A stretch of DNA of 6,729 nt from an uncultured Eubacteriales bacterium (GCA_934541205.1 CAKTDK010000098.1:1-6729); one strand, 5' to 3'; shown: positions 1 through 5,685, numbered from the stretch's first letter. Numbers and translations are program-made. The notes: generated from the sequence alone by a model not told the origin.

Positions 1-107
1 CTTGGATAATTTTCTGTATTTATATTTCTGCAATGCATATATTTCTTTGATATATACGTTATCGTATATCCCTGTTCATACATCCTTATTACTTCTTCCG
101 ACAGCAT
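1..107 (-). CDS. Partial small protein with helix-turn-helix-like N-terminus, running off left edge
   Basis: Only the first 35 codons are in the window, starting at ATG 105-107 and reading MLSEEVIRMYEQGYTITYIS and on through KKYMHCRNINTENYP. The start is chosen because AAGG (117-120) sits 9 bases upstream. The pattern EEVIRMYEQGYTITYISKKY resembles the first two helices of resolvase- or sigma-like helix-turn-helix proteins, with a glycine at the turn, so a small phage transcription regulator is a reasonable guess. The same frame stays open upstream to about position 188 and would encode a lysine-rich stretch, but it holds no ATG, GTG or TTG start with a good binding site. The gene follows the radical SAM gene by 49 bases on the same strand and is probably in the same operon. 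Function is inferred from a short fragment only. Confidence 0.45.
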   Translation of the reverse strand, partial: MLSEEVIRMYEQGYTITYISKKYMHCRNINTENYP

Positions 108-156
108 AGCTTTTTTCCTTTTTTCTTTAGTTTTGCTGTCTTTTTTTAATTTATTA

Positions 157-1140
157 CTAATGTAGAAAAGAATAATTATATATATCTTTTATTCTCTTAC
201 CGTCTGTTCTCGGAACATAATCTTCAAAATTACAACTTCGATATATAAATGAATTATTTGCCCAACGCGCTAAATCCGTTAAAAATCTCGGCTGTGTTCC
301 TTTTTGATAAATTCGTATATCAGGTTGATATCCTAATTCTGTTACTTTTTTTACTCTGTAATAATCTTCTTCAAGCGTTGTATTATAATTCGTTAATATG
401 TATACCTTTTTATATCTGTCGCTTAATTCTGTATTCTCATTGAATATTTTTAAACCTCGGATTATTGATTTTTCATTCTTCATAAAATCAAAGGCAAAAT
501 GTATCATCTTTATTCTTGTCTGGCATATCATTTTGGCTATGTGCTTATCTATGAATCGTGCATCTAACCCCTGCGTATAATCAATACCGGCTTTGCTGTT
601 TATTAATTGCTGTAATAACTGTTCCCTATCTTGACAGGCTAATATATTTCCGTCCATCAGCTTTATATTTTTCTGCCCTCTCCAAAACTCCGATAATTCG
701 GCTACTTGTTTACTGCATTTACCCTCTTTTTGTGACACAATGCAAAAATCACAGTTATTACAACAGCCTCTTGTAAGAAATCCATAAGCTGTATTTTTTG
801 TATATTCGGGATATAAACTGTAATCGGGATATATATGTTCTATTTCATTCGGCAAATTTTTATCCTTTTCTTTCTTATAAATTTCCTTACCGTTTATTAC
901 TTCTATTGCAAATCCTGTGCCGCCATATATAATCTTATCTGCTTGAATTGGAAGTTGTTCTACCTTCTTTATCTTTTTAATTGATAAATTAAATGTCTTA
1001 CTTACATACGCAAGATCAAAATGTTCTATGTAATTATCAATTAACTTGACATTATCACCTTTGGTCTTGTGGTATGAAGATATCTTCATTAAAGGCAATG
1101 AAGGAAAATTAATGTTATCCCCTATCAATCCTATTTTCAT
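157..1140 (-). CDS. Radical SAM protein of phage type, substrate unknown
   Basis: A 327-residue protein with a CX3CX2C iron-sulfur motif at C126, C130 and C133 (context RGCCNNCDFC, with an extra C127). This is the signature of radical S-adenosylmethionine enzymes, which bind a [4Fe-4S] cluster and generate a 5'-deoxyadenosyl radical. Residues 1-80 look like the Rossmann-type N-terminal domain of B12-binding radical SAM proteins, with a glycine-rich YGGTGF at 72-77. The cobalamin motif DxHxxG is not intact: only H24 and G28 of SYHKTKG remain, so B12 use is doubtful. Downstream, LMDGNIL and YTQGLDARFID match the usual beta-strand motifs of the radical SAM barrel. From memory, close relatives occur in phages and prophages of Clostridia, annotated only as radical SAM protein. 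The start follows a purine-rich AGAAGAGG site. Placement after a DNA methyltransferase suggests, but does not prove, nucleic acid modification. GC is about 31% by hand count. Confidence 0.88.
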   Translation of the reverse strand: MKIGLIGDNINFPSLPLMKISSYHKTKGDNVKLIDNYIEHFDLAYVSKTFNLSIKKIKKVEQLPIQADKIIYGGTGFAIEVINGKEIYKKEKDKNLPNEIEHIYPDYSLYPEYTKNTAYGFLTRGCCNNCDFCIVSQKEGKCSKQVAELSEFWRGQKNIKLMDGNILACQDREQLLQQLINSKAGIDYTQGLDARFIDKHIAKMICQTRIKMIHFAFDFMKNEKSIIRGLKIFNENTELSDRYKKVYILTNYNTTLEEDYYRVKKVTELGYQPDIRIYQKGTQPRFLTDLARWANNSFIYRSCNFEDYVPRTDGKRIKDIYNYSFLH

Positions 1141-1165
1141 TTTTCCTCTTCTTTCTGCAATTCAT
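1140..1165 (-). repeat. 26-base repeat copy 1, before the radical SAM gene
   Basis: On the minus strand this copy holds GCAGAAAGAAGAGGAAAAA (19 bases, positions 1140-1158), identical to 2265-2283. Five further matching bases, ATGAA, follow after two mismatches, giving 24 of 26 matches. It contains the AGAGG ribosome binding site of the radical SAM gene and ends on the first base of its ATG. Confidence 0.8.
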
Positions 1166-1213
1166 CATGAAGTTTCCGCACATGGCGCATATCATTACAT
1201 TTTTGTTTTTATG

Positions 1214-1459
1214 CTATTTTATACTTATTCCGTATTCTTCTTTCAGCGTTCTTTCCAAATCCGCAAAGGTAACATAATCATCTCTGACGGCTTCAAAACG
1301 CTCTTGAAATTGTTTCATACACATGCATATCTTCTCACTGTCAAAGCCGTATTTATCAGTTAATATACTTGCCATTGCTACAAACATCAGATGTATTGTC
1401 TGATTCATCATATCTTTTCTGACTATCTGCACCACTTTTTTATCTGCTGCACATTTCAT
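1214..1459 (-). CDS. Small phage protein of unknown function, 81 residues
   Basis: I do not recognise this family with certainty. The protein is 81 residues, probably cytoplasmic and mostly helical, with no signal peptide. It carries a hydrophobic helix around residues 20-33 (TIHLMFVAMASILTD), a cysteine pair in ICMCMKQF, and an acidic, aromatic C-terminal part (DYVTFADLERTLKEEYGI). The start at 1459 is supported by AAAGGG about 8 bases upstream; that site begins right at the TAG stop of the methyltransferase gene, so the two are probably translated together. The codons and composition look like those of real genes, and the plus-strand reading frame over it lacks such support. It ends in TAG, followed by 73 bases before the radical SAM start. 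A small accessory protein travelling with the methyltransferase is plausible, since both lie between the two copies of the 26-base repeat. Confidence 0.75.
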   Translation of the reverse strand: MKCAADKKVVQIVRKDMMNQTIHLMFVAMASILTDKYGFDSEKICMCMKQFQERFEAVRDDYVTFADLERTLKEEYGISIK

Positions 1460-1472
1460 AAATTTTCCCTTT

Positions 1473-2264
1473 CTATAATGCCAATTTGATTTGATAATCT
1501 GCTTTATTTATCATTTTTTCTTTTGCTTCTCTATAAAAATTTTTATCTATCTCAAATCCATAACTGTTGCGGTTTAATTCCATACATGCCCGAAGTGTTG
1601 TTCCGCTTCCGGCGCATGGGTCTATTACAACATCGCCTTCATCGGTGAATATTTGTATTAATTCTTTTAACAGTGTTACAGGCTTTTGTGTGGGATGAAT
1701 TTTCGGATATTGATTTTTATTATCCCTTTTCCATTCAAACCAGTTAAATATCATCTTTCCTTTTTCAGTTTCTGTTTTTCCGTTGTTGAATTTCGGAAGT
1801 TTATCACGGTATAACACTACTGCGTGTTCTGTTGCTCCTACTATTTTCATATTCGCTTTTAATACCTGTGAAGAATAATTCTTTATAAAAAACAACGGAT
1901 AACTGTTATTAAATCCATGCTTTTTCCCGTAATTTATAACTGTTTGTATCTGCTGAAATGAACAAAATACTATCATTGCCGGAGCTTGTCCTTTTTCTTT
2001 TGGTTCTTTTTTTAATAACTTACTGCAAAAATGCATATATTCCGCTATATTAAAATTTGTATCAGTTCTGAAAAATGCTTTTCCGGCTTTTTTACTTTCG
2101 CCTTGCTTATTGTCTCCGTTAACGTACCATTCAGTACTTGAAGCATATGCATTTATTCCGAGATTATATGGTATATCCGCAATTACAAGCTGTGCTTTCG
2201 GTATGTTATACCTTTTGAAATTCTGAAAATTATCATTGTATAACTCTGTCTTTATTGGTTTCAT
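1473..2264 (-). CDS. Phage DNA methyltransferase, beta-class N6-adenine or N4-cytosine type
   Basis: A 263-residue S-adenosylmethionine-dependent DNA methyltransferase that methylates an exocyclic amino group. The catalytic motif IV is near the N-terminus, ADIPYNLG with DIPY at 30-33, and the cofactor-binding motif I is near the C-terminus, DPCAGSGTT at 215-223. This is the order of the beta class. HPTQKP at 190-195 is the conserved segment just before motif I, and YGFEID follows as motif II. The region between (about 45-185) should hold the target-recognition part. DIPY in place of DPPY is, as I recall, common in clostridial phage methyltransferases. The motifs do not settle adenine versus cytosine, nor the recognition site. 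No partner restriction enzyme is seen, so it is best read as an orphan phage enzyme that protects against host restriction or marks phage DNA. Its start follows AGAAGAGG and lies 22 bases after the RusA stop. Confidence 0.92.
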   Translation of the reverse strand: MKPIKTELYNDNFQNFKRYNIPKAQLVIADIPYNLGINAYASSTEWYVNGDNKQGESKKAGKAFFRTDTNFNIAEYMHFCSKLLKKEPKEKGQAPAMIVFCSFQQIQTVINYGKKHGFNNSYPLFFIKNYSSQVLKANMKIVGATEHAVVLYRDKLPKFNNGKTETEKGKMIFNWFEWKRDNKNQYPKIHPTQKPVTLLKELIQIFTDEGDVVIDPCAGSGTTLRACMELNRNSYGFEIDKNFYREAKEKMINKADYQIKLAL

Positions 2265-2290
2265 TTTTTCCTCTTCTTTCTGCTTTTCAT
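2265..2290 (-). repeat. 26-base repeat copy 2, before the methyltransferase gene
   Basis: Second copy of the element at 1140-1165, with 19 identical bases at 2265-2283, then two mismatches, then five matching bases. It fills the gap between the RusA stop and the methyltransferase ATG and provides the AGAGG ribosome binding site. A nine-codon frame (2261-2290, MKSRKKRKK) runs across it, starting in the RusA stop (ATGA) and ending in the methyltransferase ATG (ATGA). It may only serve ribosome transfer or may be chance. Confidence 0.8.
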
Positions 2291-2637
2291 ACTTCTGTTA
2301 CCTCTATTTCTGTCCTTGGATTGTCTTTATCCGTATAAGCTTTAAGAATTAAAGTAATATTGTTAAAGCTATCATCTTCAATAATTCTTGCCTTGACAAG
2401 CCCGTCAAGTATCATCTTGCCGGAATAATTATCCGGGTCCCTTCTTCGTTTGTCTTTGAAGAAATATATCAGCTTTACAACTGCTTTTTTCATCGGCTCT
2501 TTTGGTTTTGGTCTGCAAGTGTAAAATATCATGTCCGCCCATTCTTTTTTTATCTCTTGGTATTTCCACTTGTTATCCCGACCGATAAACTGATTATTGC
2601 TGGGCGGTATTTCTGGTATTATGTATTTCATAAGCAT
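2287..2637 (-). CDS. rusA: RusA-type Holliday junction resolvase
   Basis: A compact endonuclease of 116 residues (114 from the second ATG), matching the usual RusA size of about 120. RusA proteins act as dimers that cut four-way DNA junctions during recombination. The N-terminal PEIPPSNNQF is the conserved opening. The acidic residues DPDN (D67, D69), ILDGL (D78) and IIEDD (D88, D89) match the catalytic aspartates of the family (D70, D72 and D91 in the E. coli protein). There are two candidate starts: ATG 2635-2637 and ATG 2629-2631. The second overlaps the stop of the upstream nuclease gene as ATGA, and relatives usually begin at MKYxIP, so I prefer 2631. Neither has a strong ribosome binding site, so translation probably depends on ribosomes finishing the nuclease gene. 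Its role here is to resolve replication and recombination intermediates before packaging. Confidence 0.93.
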   Translation of the reverse strand: MLMKYIIPEIPPSNNQFIGRDNKWKYQEIKKEWADMIFYTCRPKPKEPMKKAVVKLIYFFKDKRRRDPDNYSGKMILDGLVKARIIEDDSFNNITLILKAYTDKDNPRTEIEVTEV

Positions 2638-3233
2638 ATTTCATTGTCTATAAATTCACTGTATTTATCAAAATAACTCCATTTGTTTTCGTATTTATCA
2701 TATTTACTTTTACTTTCTCCAATGGAAATTTGAGTATGATGATATACTACAACGCTTGGTATTACAAAATACTTCTGAATTTCTTTGTTTTCATTTACAG
2801 CAATTAAAATTAATATATCGCAAGTAGTATAAGGTTTTTCTAAATTAAATGAATAAAAATTCCCTTGTTCTCCTTTATATAACCTGCTTGCTTTTACATC
2901 TACTTTTATCGCATTATTGACTAATAAATCATAGGGGAAATTTTGAGACATCTTTTCTACTTCAAATCCCAAACTTATTAATTTTTGTCTTGTTAATTCT
3001 TCGTATGATTTTCCGAAATATGTTTCACTGTCTTTTATTTTTAATCCTAATTCATCAGCTAACTTATACCAACCTTTTCTTCTTGAAATAGCATTAGCTA
3101 AGCCACAGTTATTGTAAAATCTTATAACTTCTGAAGAAGAAGGCATTCTATCAAGATTGCATTCTTTAACTACTGTTAAAATTCCTTCTTTTATTTTTTC
3201 ATCAGTCCATTTTGTTCCATGTGTATATCCCAT
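2628..3233 (-). CDS. PD-(D/E)XK nuclease with homing-endonuclease-associated repeat
   Basis: A 201-residue protein in two parts. Residues 9-64 (WTDEKIKEGI to ELGL) fit the homing-endonuclease-associated DNA-binding repeat (HNH_repeat type): an initial tryptophan, PSSSEV, GLANAISRR and GWYKLADELGL. Residues 74-165 fit a PD-(D/E)XK nuclease core: E79 in the first helix, PYD at 100-102, and VDVK at 111-114, giving catalytic D102, D112 and K114. A later YFVIPS strand is typical of intron-encoded enzymes such as the I-Ssp6803I group. It lies between ssb and rusA, which normally belong to one replication-recombination unit. Its GC is about 27% by hand count, against about 36% in both neighbours. 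The start at 3233 is firm: AAAGGAG lies 7 bases upstream, overlapping the SSB stop. I infer a free-standing homing endonuclease; a restriction-like or phage-exclusion nuclease is the alternative. Confidence 0.85.
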   Translation of the reverse strand: MGYTHGTKWTDEKIKEGILTVVKECNLDRMPSSSEVIRFYNNCGLANAISRRKGWYKLADELGLKIKDSETYFGKSYEELTRQKLISLGFEVEKMSQNFPYDLLVNNAIKVDVKASRLYKGEQGNFYSFNLEKPYTTCDILILIAVNENKEIQKYFVIPSVVVYHHTQISIGESKSKYDKYENKWSYFDKYSEFIDNEICL

Positions 3234-3240
3234 ATAATTA

Positions 3241-3247
3241 CTCCTTT
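3241..3247 (-). promoter_or_regulatory. Strong ribosome binding site of the PD-(D/E)XK nuclease
   Basis: AAAGGAG on the minus strand, 7 bases before the nuclease ATG at 3233 and overlapping the TAA stop of SSB. It is among the best sites in the window and contrasts with the lack of one before rusA. Confidence 0.8.
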
Positions 3248-3665
3248 AAAACGGTGTCAGTTCATCTTCCCCAACTTCTTCAAATTCATCTTCCTGAGGA
3301 TAAGCATTTATATCAGGCTCATAGGACGGTATATTTTCACTTTGTTTTTTGCTCTCTGCAAAATATATGTTTGAGACTACTATTTCAACAGTTTTTCTTT
3401 TATTTCCGTTTTTATCTTCCCACATACGCGTTTGGATAGTTCCTTCAATAGCGCAAAGAGAACCCTTTTTAAAATATCTTGAAACAAATTCAGCAGTATT
3501 TCTCCATGCAACGCAGTCTAAAAAGTCGGTAGGATACTGACCGTCTTGGTCTTTAAAATCTCGGTTTACCGCTATTGTAAAAGATACAACAGGTACATTT
3601 GACGGTGTATATTTTAATTCGGGATTATCGGTAAATCTCCCCATTAGAATTGCTTTGTTTAACAT
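3246..3665 (-). CDS. ssb: Single-stranded DNA-binding protein
   Basis: A 139-residue bacterial-type SSB. Residues 1-105 form the OB-fold: MLNKAILMGRFTDNPELKYT at the start, then VVSFTIAVNR, DFLDCVAWRNTAEFVSRYFKKG and VEGTIQTR-like sequence (AIEGTIQTRMWEDKNG), ending at EIVVSNIYFAESK. A flexible acidic tail follows and ends DELTPF, the tip that normally binds partner proteins such as helicases and recombination enzymes. SSB works as a tetramer covering exposed strands at the replication fork and during strand annealing. The length is normal for a phage SSB of low-GC Gram-positive hosts. The ribosome binding site GGAG lies inside the last codons of the helicase gene, 11 bases before the ATG and somewhat distant. 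Translation is therefore probably coupled to the helicase gene. GC is about 36%. Confidence 0.96.
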   Translation of the reverse strand: MLNKAILMGRFTDNPELKYTPSNVPVVSFTIAVNRDFKDQDGQYPTDFLDCVAWRNTAEFVSRYFKKGSLCAIEGTIQTRMWEDKNGNKRKTVEIVVSNIYFAESKKQSENIPSYEPDINAYPQEDEFEEVGEDELTPF

Positions 3666-3670
3666 TGGTT

Positions 3671-4927
3671 TTAAATCTCCTTTTCCTGAAATTTGAAATA
3701 ATTTAATCTTGCTGTTACATCAATTCTTCCACATCTTCCGTGCCTGTTTTTTGCTACTATGAATTTTCCGTCATAGTATTCACGCTGCGGGGTATCTTCT
3801 TTATCCACTTGCAGAAACATTATGTAATCCGCATCCTGTTCTATTTGTCCCGTATCACGCAAATTGCTTAAATTAGGTATTCCGCCTTTGTTTTTTTCTG
3901 TTTCACGGTTAAGCTGACACAGAACAATTACCGCTATGTTGTATTTTTTAGCAAGCTTTTTTAAATCCTTTGAAATCTCTCCTACAGCTTCGTATTTGTT
4001 TTTATATCTGCTGTCCGGCTTGATAAGTCCTATATAGTCTATAATCAGCACATCTACGGGGACTTTATCAAGCTGTCTTTCGATATAATCAATATCAACA
4101 CCTGGTGTATCGTCTATGTTCAAAGAGTAAGTAGTATATATCTCGTTTAAAAGGCTGTTCATTGTTTCTCTTTCAGTTTCAGATAAATTTCTACTTGATA
4201 TTTTCCTTGAATTTATCTTCATTCCGCAAGAAATTATTCTATCCATTATCTGTTCTTTAGTCATTTCAAGGCTGTCAAATAGTACTCTTGTGCCTTGTGA
4301 ACACATTCTCATCATGCAGTTAATTGCAAAAGCTGTTTTGCCCATTCCGGGTCTTGCCGCCACCACGAACATATTTCCCCTTTGAAGTCCTCCCAAAAGT
4401 CCGTCAAGCTGCCAAAATCCTGTATCTATTTTGTCTATCTTGTTATCAAAGTTATTTGCATAGCTGATACAGATATCTTGTATCTTTTCGTCATTGCTTT
4501 TGGTGATATGATTTACTATTGCTTTACTTTGCTTTGTTATTTCTTCAAGTCTTTTTTGTGCTTCTGCGGGAGTATCAAAGTTTGTTGTATCTCCGTAAGC
4601 CTTAAATTCCTCTATGCTTTGGTCTAAAAATCTTGCATGATAACAGTCAGCTACATCCTTCGCGTATTCAAGGCCTCTGTCAACTACGGGGGCAAATTTC
4701 GCACAACTAATTACAAAACTTTTGTCCGCTCCCGCTTGTATAACTTTTACTTCGTCAATGGATTGATTTGCTTTATACAGTTTCTTGATAATATCAAAAG
4801 TCTTTTTAGCTTCGTCTGTATAAAAACATTTTGCTGATAGAGAAGATAATATTTTCTTTGTATCTTTGCACTCAAGGATTAGACAGCCTATTACAGACAT
4901 TTCAGCGTCTATGTTGTATATTCGCAT
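3671..4927 (-). CDS. dnaB: DnaB-type replicative DNA helicase
   Basis: A 418-residue hexameric helicase that unwinds DNA at the phage fork. The N-terminal domain (about 1-100; NIDAEMSVIGCLI) is the DnaB N-terminal helical hairpin, though slightly short compared with host DnaB of about 450 residues. The C-terminal RecA-like ATPase domain starts near residue 168 (DTGFWQLDGLLGGLQRGN). Walker A is ARPGMGKTA at 191-199. Walker B is VDVLIIDYIG at 291-300, with D297. The sensor strand VIVLCQLNRETE carries Q338. LRDTGQIEQDAD (357-366) is motif H4, and KNRHGRCG (393-400) is the late basic motif that completes the ATP site of the neighbouring subunit. All key residues are present. The ATG directly follows the TAA of the initiator gene with no gap, and AAAGGTGG lies 6 bases upstream. 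The initiator gene upstream is the likely recruiter; no separate loader or primase is visible. Confidence 0.96.
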   Translation of the reverse strand: MRIYNIDAEMSVIGCLILECKDTKKILSSLSAKCFYTDEAKKTFDIIKKLYKANQSIDEVKVIQAGADKSFVISCAKFAPVVDRGLEYAKDVADCYHARFLDQSIEEFKAYGDTTNFDTPAEAQKRLEEITKQSKAIVNHITKSNDEKIQDICISYANNFDNKIDKIDTGFWQLDGLLGGLQRGNMFVVAARPGMGKTAFAINCMMRMCSQGTRVLFDSLEMTKEQIMDRIISCGMKINSRKISSRNLSETERETMNSLLNEIYTTYSLNIDDTPGVDIDYIERQLDKVPVDVLIIDYIGLIKPDSRYKNKYEAVGEISKDLKKLAKKYNIAVIVLCQLNRETEKNKGGIPNLSNLRDTGQIEQDADYIMFLQVDKEDTPQREYYDGKFIVAKNRHGRCGRIDVTARLNYFKFQEKEI

Positions 4928-5674
4928 TTAAATCCACCTTTTTTCTGATTCCGATAAGCTGTCATAATGTTCTTTAAAGCCCTCACGCTTATATACCGGA
5001 TAGTCAATTTCAGGCTCTTCTTCACCCTTGAAATTGCTGTCAAGATAATCTACATAGCCGGAATTAAAGAATGTACTGCCTTGCTTTATATATTTTTCTT
5101 CTACACTGTTATCGGCAATATATTTTATATATCTATTAACAGCCCTTTCAAGTTCTTCATAGCCTATCTTGTACAGCTTTTCTTTTTGTGTATCTGACAC
5201 AGAGCCTTTGCCCTGCTTTTTAGGATAGAGTTTCCAAAGCTTTTCAAAAAAGTCCTCAATTTCTTTTTTATTATTTTTTTCTTTATTGTTTTGTTTATGT
5301 TTAGTTTCGTTTAGTTTATTTAATGGTATACAACTCTGTATACTATCCTGTATACTGTCCTGTATACAATGGTGTATACTATCCTGTATACAATCAACCA
5401 ATGAAAGCATTTTATACCTTGACGGTTTTGAAGGTCCTGTTTCTTTAAAATCTATATATCCTTTTTGTTTTAAAACATTTCTCGCCTTATATATTCCGTC
5501 TCTGGTTAATCCTGTTTCAGATTGAAGTGTTGAATTTGCAACCGTAAACCATTCTGTCCAAGCACATTTATTGTTTATGTACATCAATGCATGCCATAAA
5601 GCAATTTGCCCTGTGGACAATCGGTTTATTTCCTGCAAATTAAAAAACTCTTTAATCTCTTTTAACCAATTCAT
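4928..5674 (-). CDS. Phage replication initiator, winged-helix replisome organiser
   Basis: A 248-residue protein when started at ATG 5672-5674. This start has TAGGAG 5 bases upstream, while an in-frame ATG at 5707 sits inside the NinB gene without a site. Residues 13-90 form a winged-helix DNA-binding domain: LSTGQIALWHALM, TLQSETGLTRDGIYKARNVLKQKGYI, then SRYKM. Residues 95-116 are a tetrapeptide repeat ([CS]IQ[DS] units) encoded by the 12-bp DNA repeats of the presumed origin. Residues 118-135 are a lysine- and asparagine-rich linker. The C-terminal part (FFEKLWKLYPKKQGKG, then YIKQGSTFFNSGYVDYLD) is the domain found at the end of many DnaD-like phage replication proteins of Gram-positive hosts. 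It likely binds the origin and brings in DnaB, encoded directly downstream. The layout recalls lambda O, whose gene also contains its origin repeats. Confidence 0.87.
   Translation of the reverse strand: MNWLKEIKEFFNLQEINRLSTGQIALWHALMYINNKCAWTEWFTVANSTLQSETGLTRDGIYKARNVLKQKGYIDFKETGPSKPSRYKMLSLVDCIQDSIHHCIQDSIQDSIQSCIPLNKLNETKHKQNNKEKNNKKEIEDFFEKLWKLYPKKQGKGSVSDTQKEKLYKIGYEELERAVNRYIKYIADNSVEEKYIKQGSTFFNSGYVDYLDSNFKGEEEPEIDYPVYKREGFKEHYDSLSESEKRWI
5261..5320. other. Very AT-rich stretch, candidate DNA unwinding element
   Basis: By hand count only 9 of 60 bases are G or C (15%), with long T runs on the plus strand and the short direct repeat TTTAGTTT near 5300-5318. It lies within the initiator gene beside the six-copy 12-bp repeat and encodes a lysine/asparagine-rich linker. 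Such a placement next to iterons is usual for the region that melts first at a replication origin. Function is inferred. Confidence 0.5.
5326..5391. repeat. Six GTATAC iterons at 12-bp spacing, putative phage replication origin
   Basis: GTATAC palindromes occur at 5326, 5338, 5350, 5362, 5374 and 5386, each exactly 12 bp from the next. The six bases between them are related (on the plus strand AACTCT, TATCCT, TGTCCT, AATGGT, TATCCT). I found one other GTATAC in the window, at 400. The period is close to one DNA helical turn, so bound proteins would stack on about the same face. Being inside the initiator gene and next to an AT-rich stretch, the array fits the origin bound by this initiator. 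As 12 bp is four codons, the repeat appears in the protein as [CS]IQ[DS] units. Confidence 0.8.
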
Positions 5675-5679
5675 ATTTG

Positions 5680-5685
5680 CTCCTA
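5680..5685 (-). promoter_or_regulatory. Ribosome binding site that fixes the initiator start
   Basis: TAGGAG on the minus strand, 5 bases before ATG 5672-5674. Its TAG is also the stop of the NinB-type gene. It decides for the 248-residue initiator over a longer version beginning at 5707. Confidence 0.8.

Noticed and set aside
1137..1216. Readthrough of the TAG ending the 81-residue protein into a 26-codon cysteine-containing frame, hinting at amber recoding
   Set aside because: Several other genes here also end in TAG without meaningful downstream extension, and no gene contains an internal TAG.
1046..1363. Plus-strand open frame of 105 codons across the radical SAM / 81-residue gene junction
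   Set aside because: Rich in Phe, Tyr, Ser and Ile as expected from antisense of AT-rich genes, no ribosome binding site, and it overlaps two better-supported minus-strand genes.
2628..3233. Group I intron carrying the nuclease
   Set aside because: Both ssb and rusA are complete with normal ends, and the flanking gaps are too short for an intron core.
4382..4627. Plus-strand hydrophobic frame within the helicase gene, resembling a membrane protein
   Set aside because: Apparent hydrophobicity comes from the complement of lysine- and glutamate-rich codons. The helicase on the other strand has all its motifs.
5326..5391. CRISPR array or tandem operator for a repressor
   Set aside because: Units of 12 bp are far too short for CRISPR repeats and spacers. 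A repressor operator would be expected at a promoter, not in frame inside an initiator gene.
5286..5525. Plus-strand cysteine-rich repeat peptide across the iteron array
   Set aside because: It is the reverse reading of the 12-bp repeat inside the initiator gene, with no start signal; the repeat is explained by the origin.
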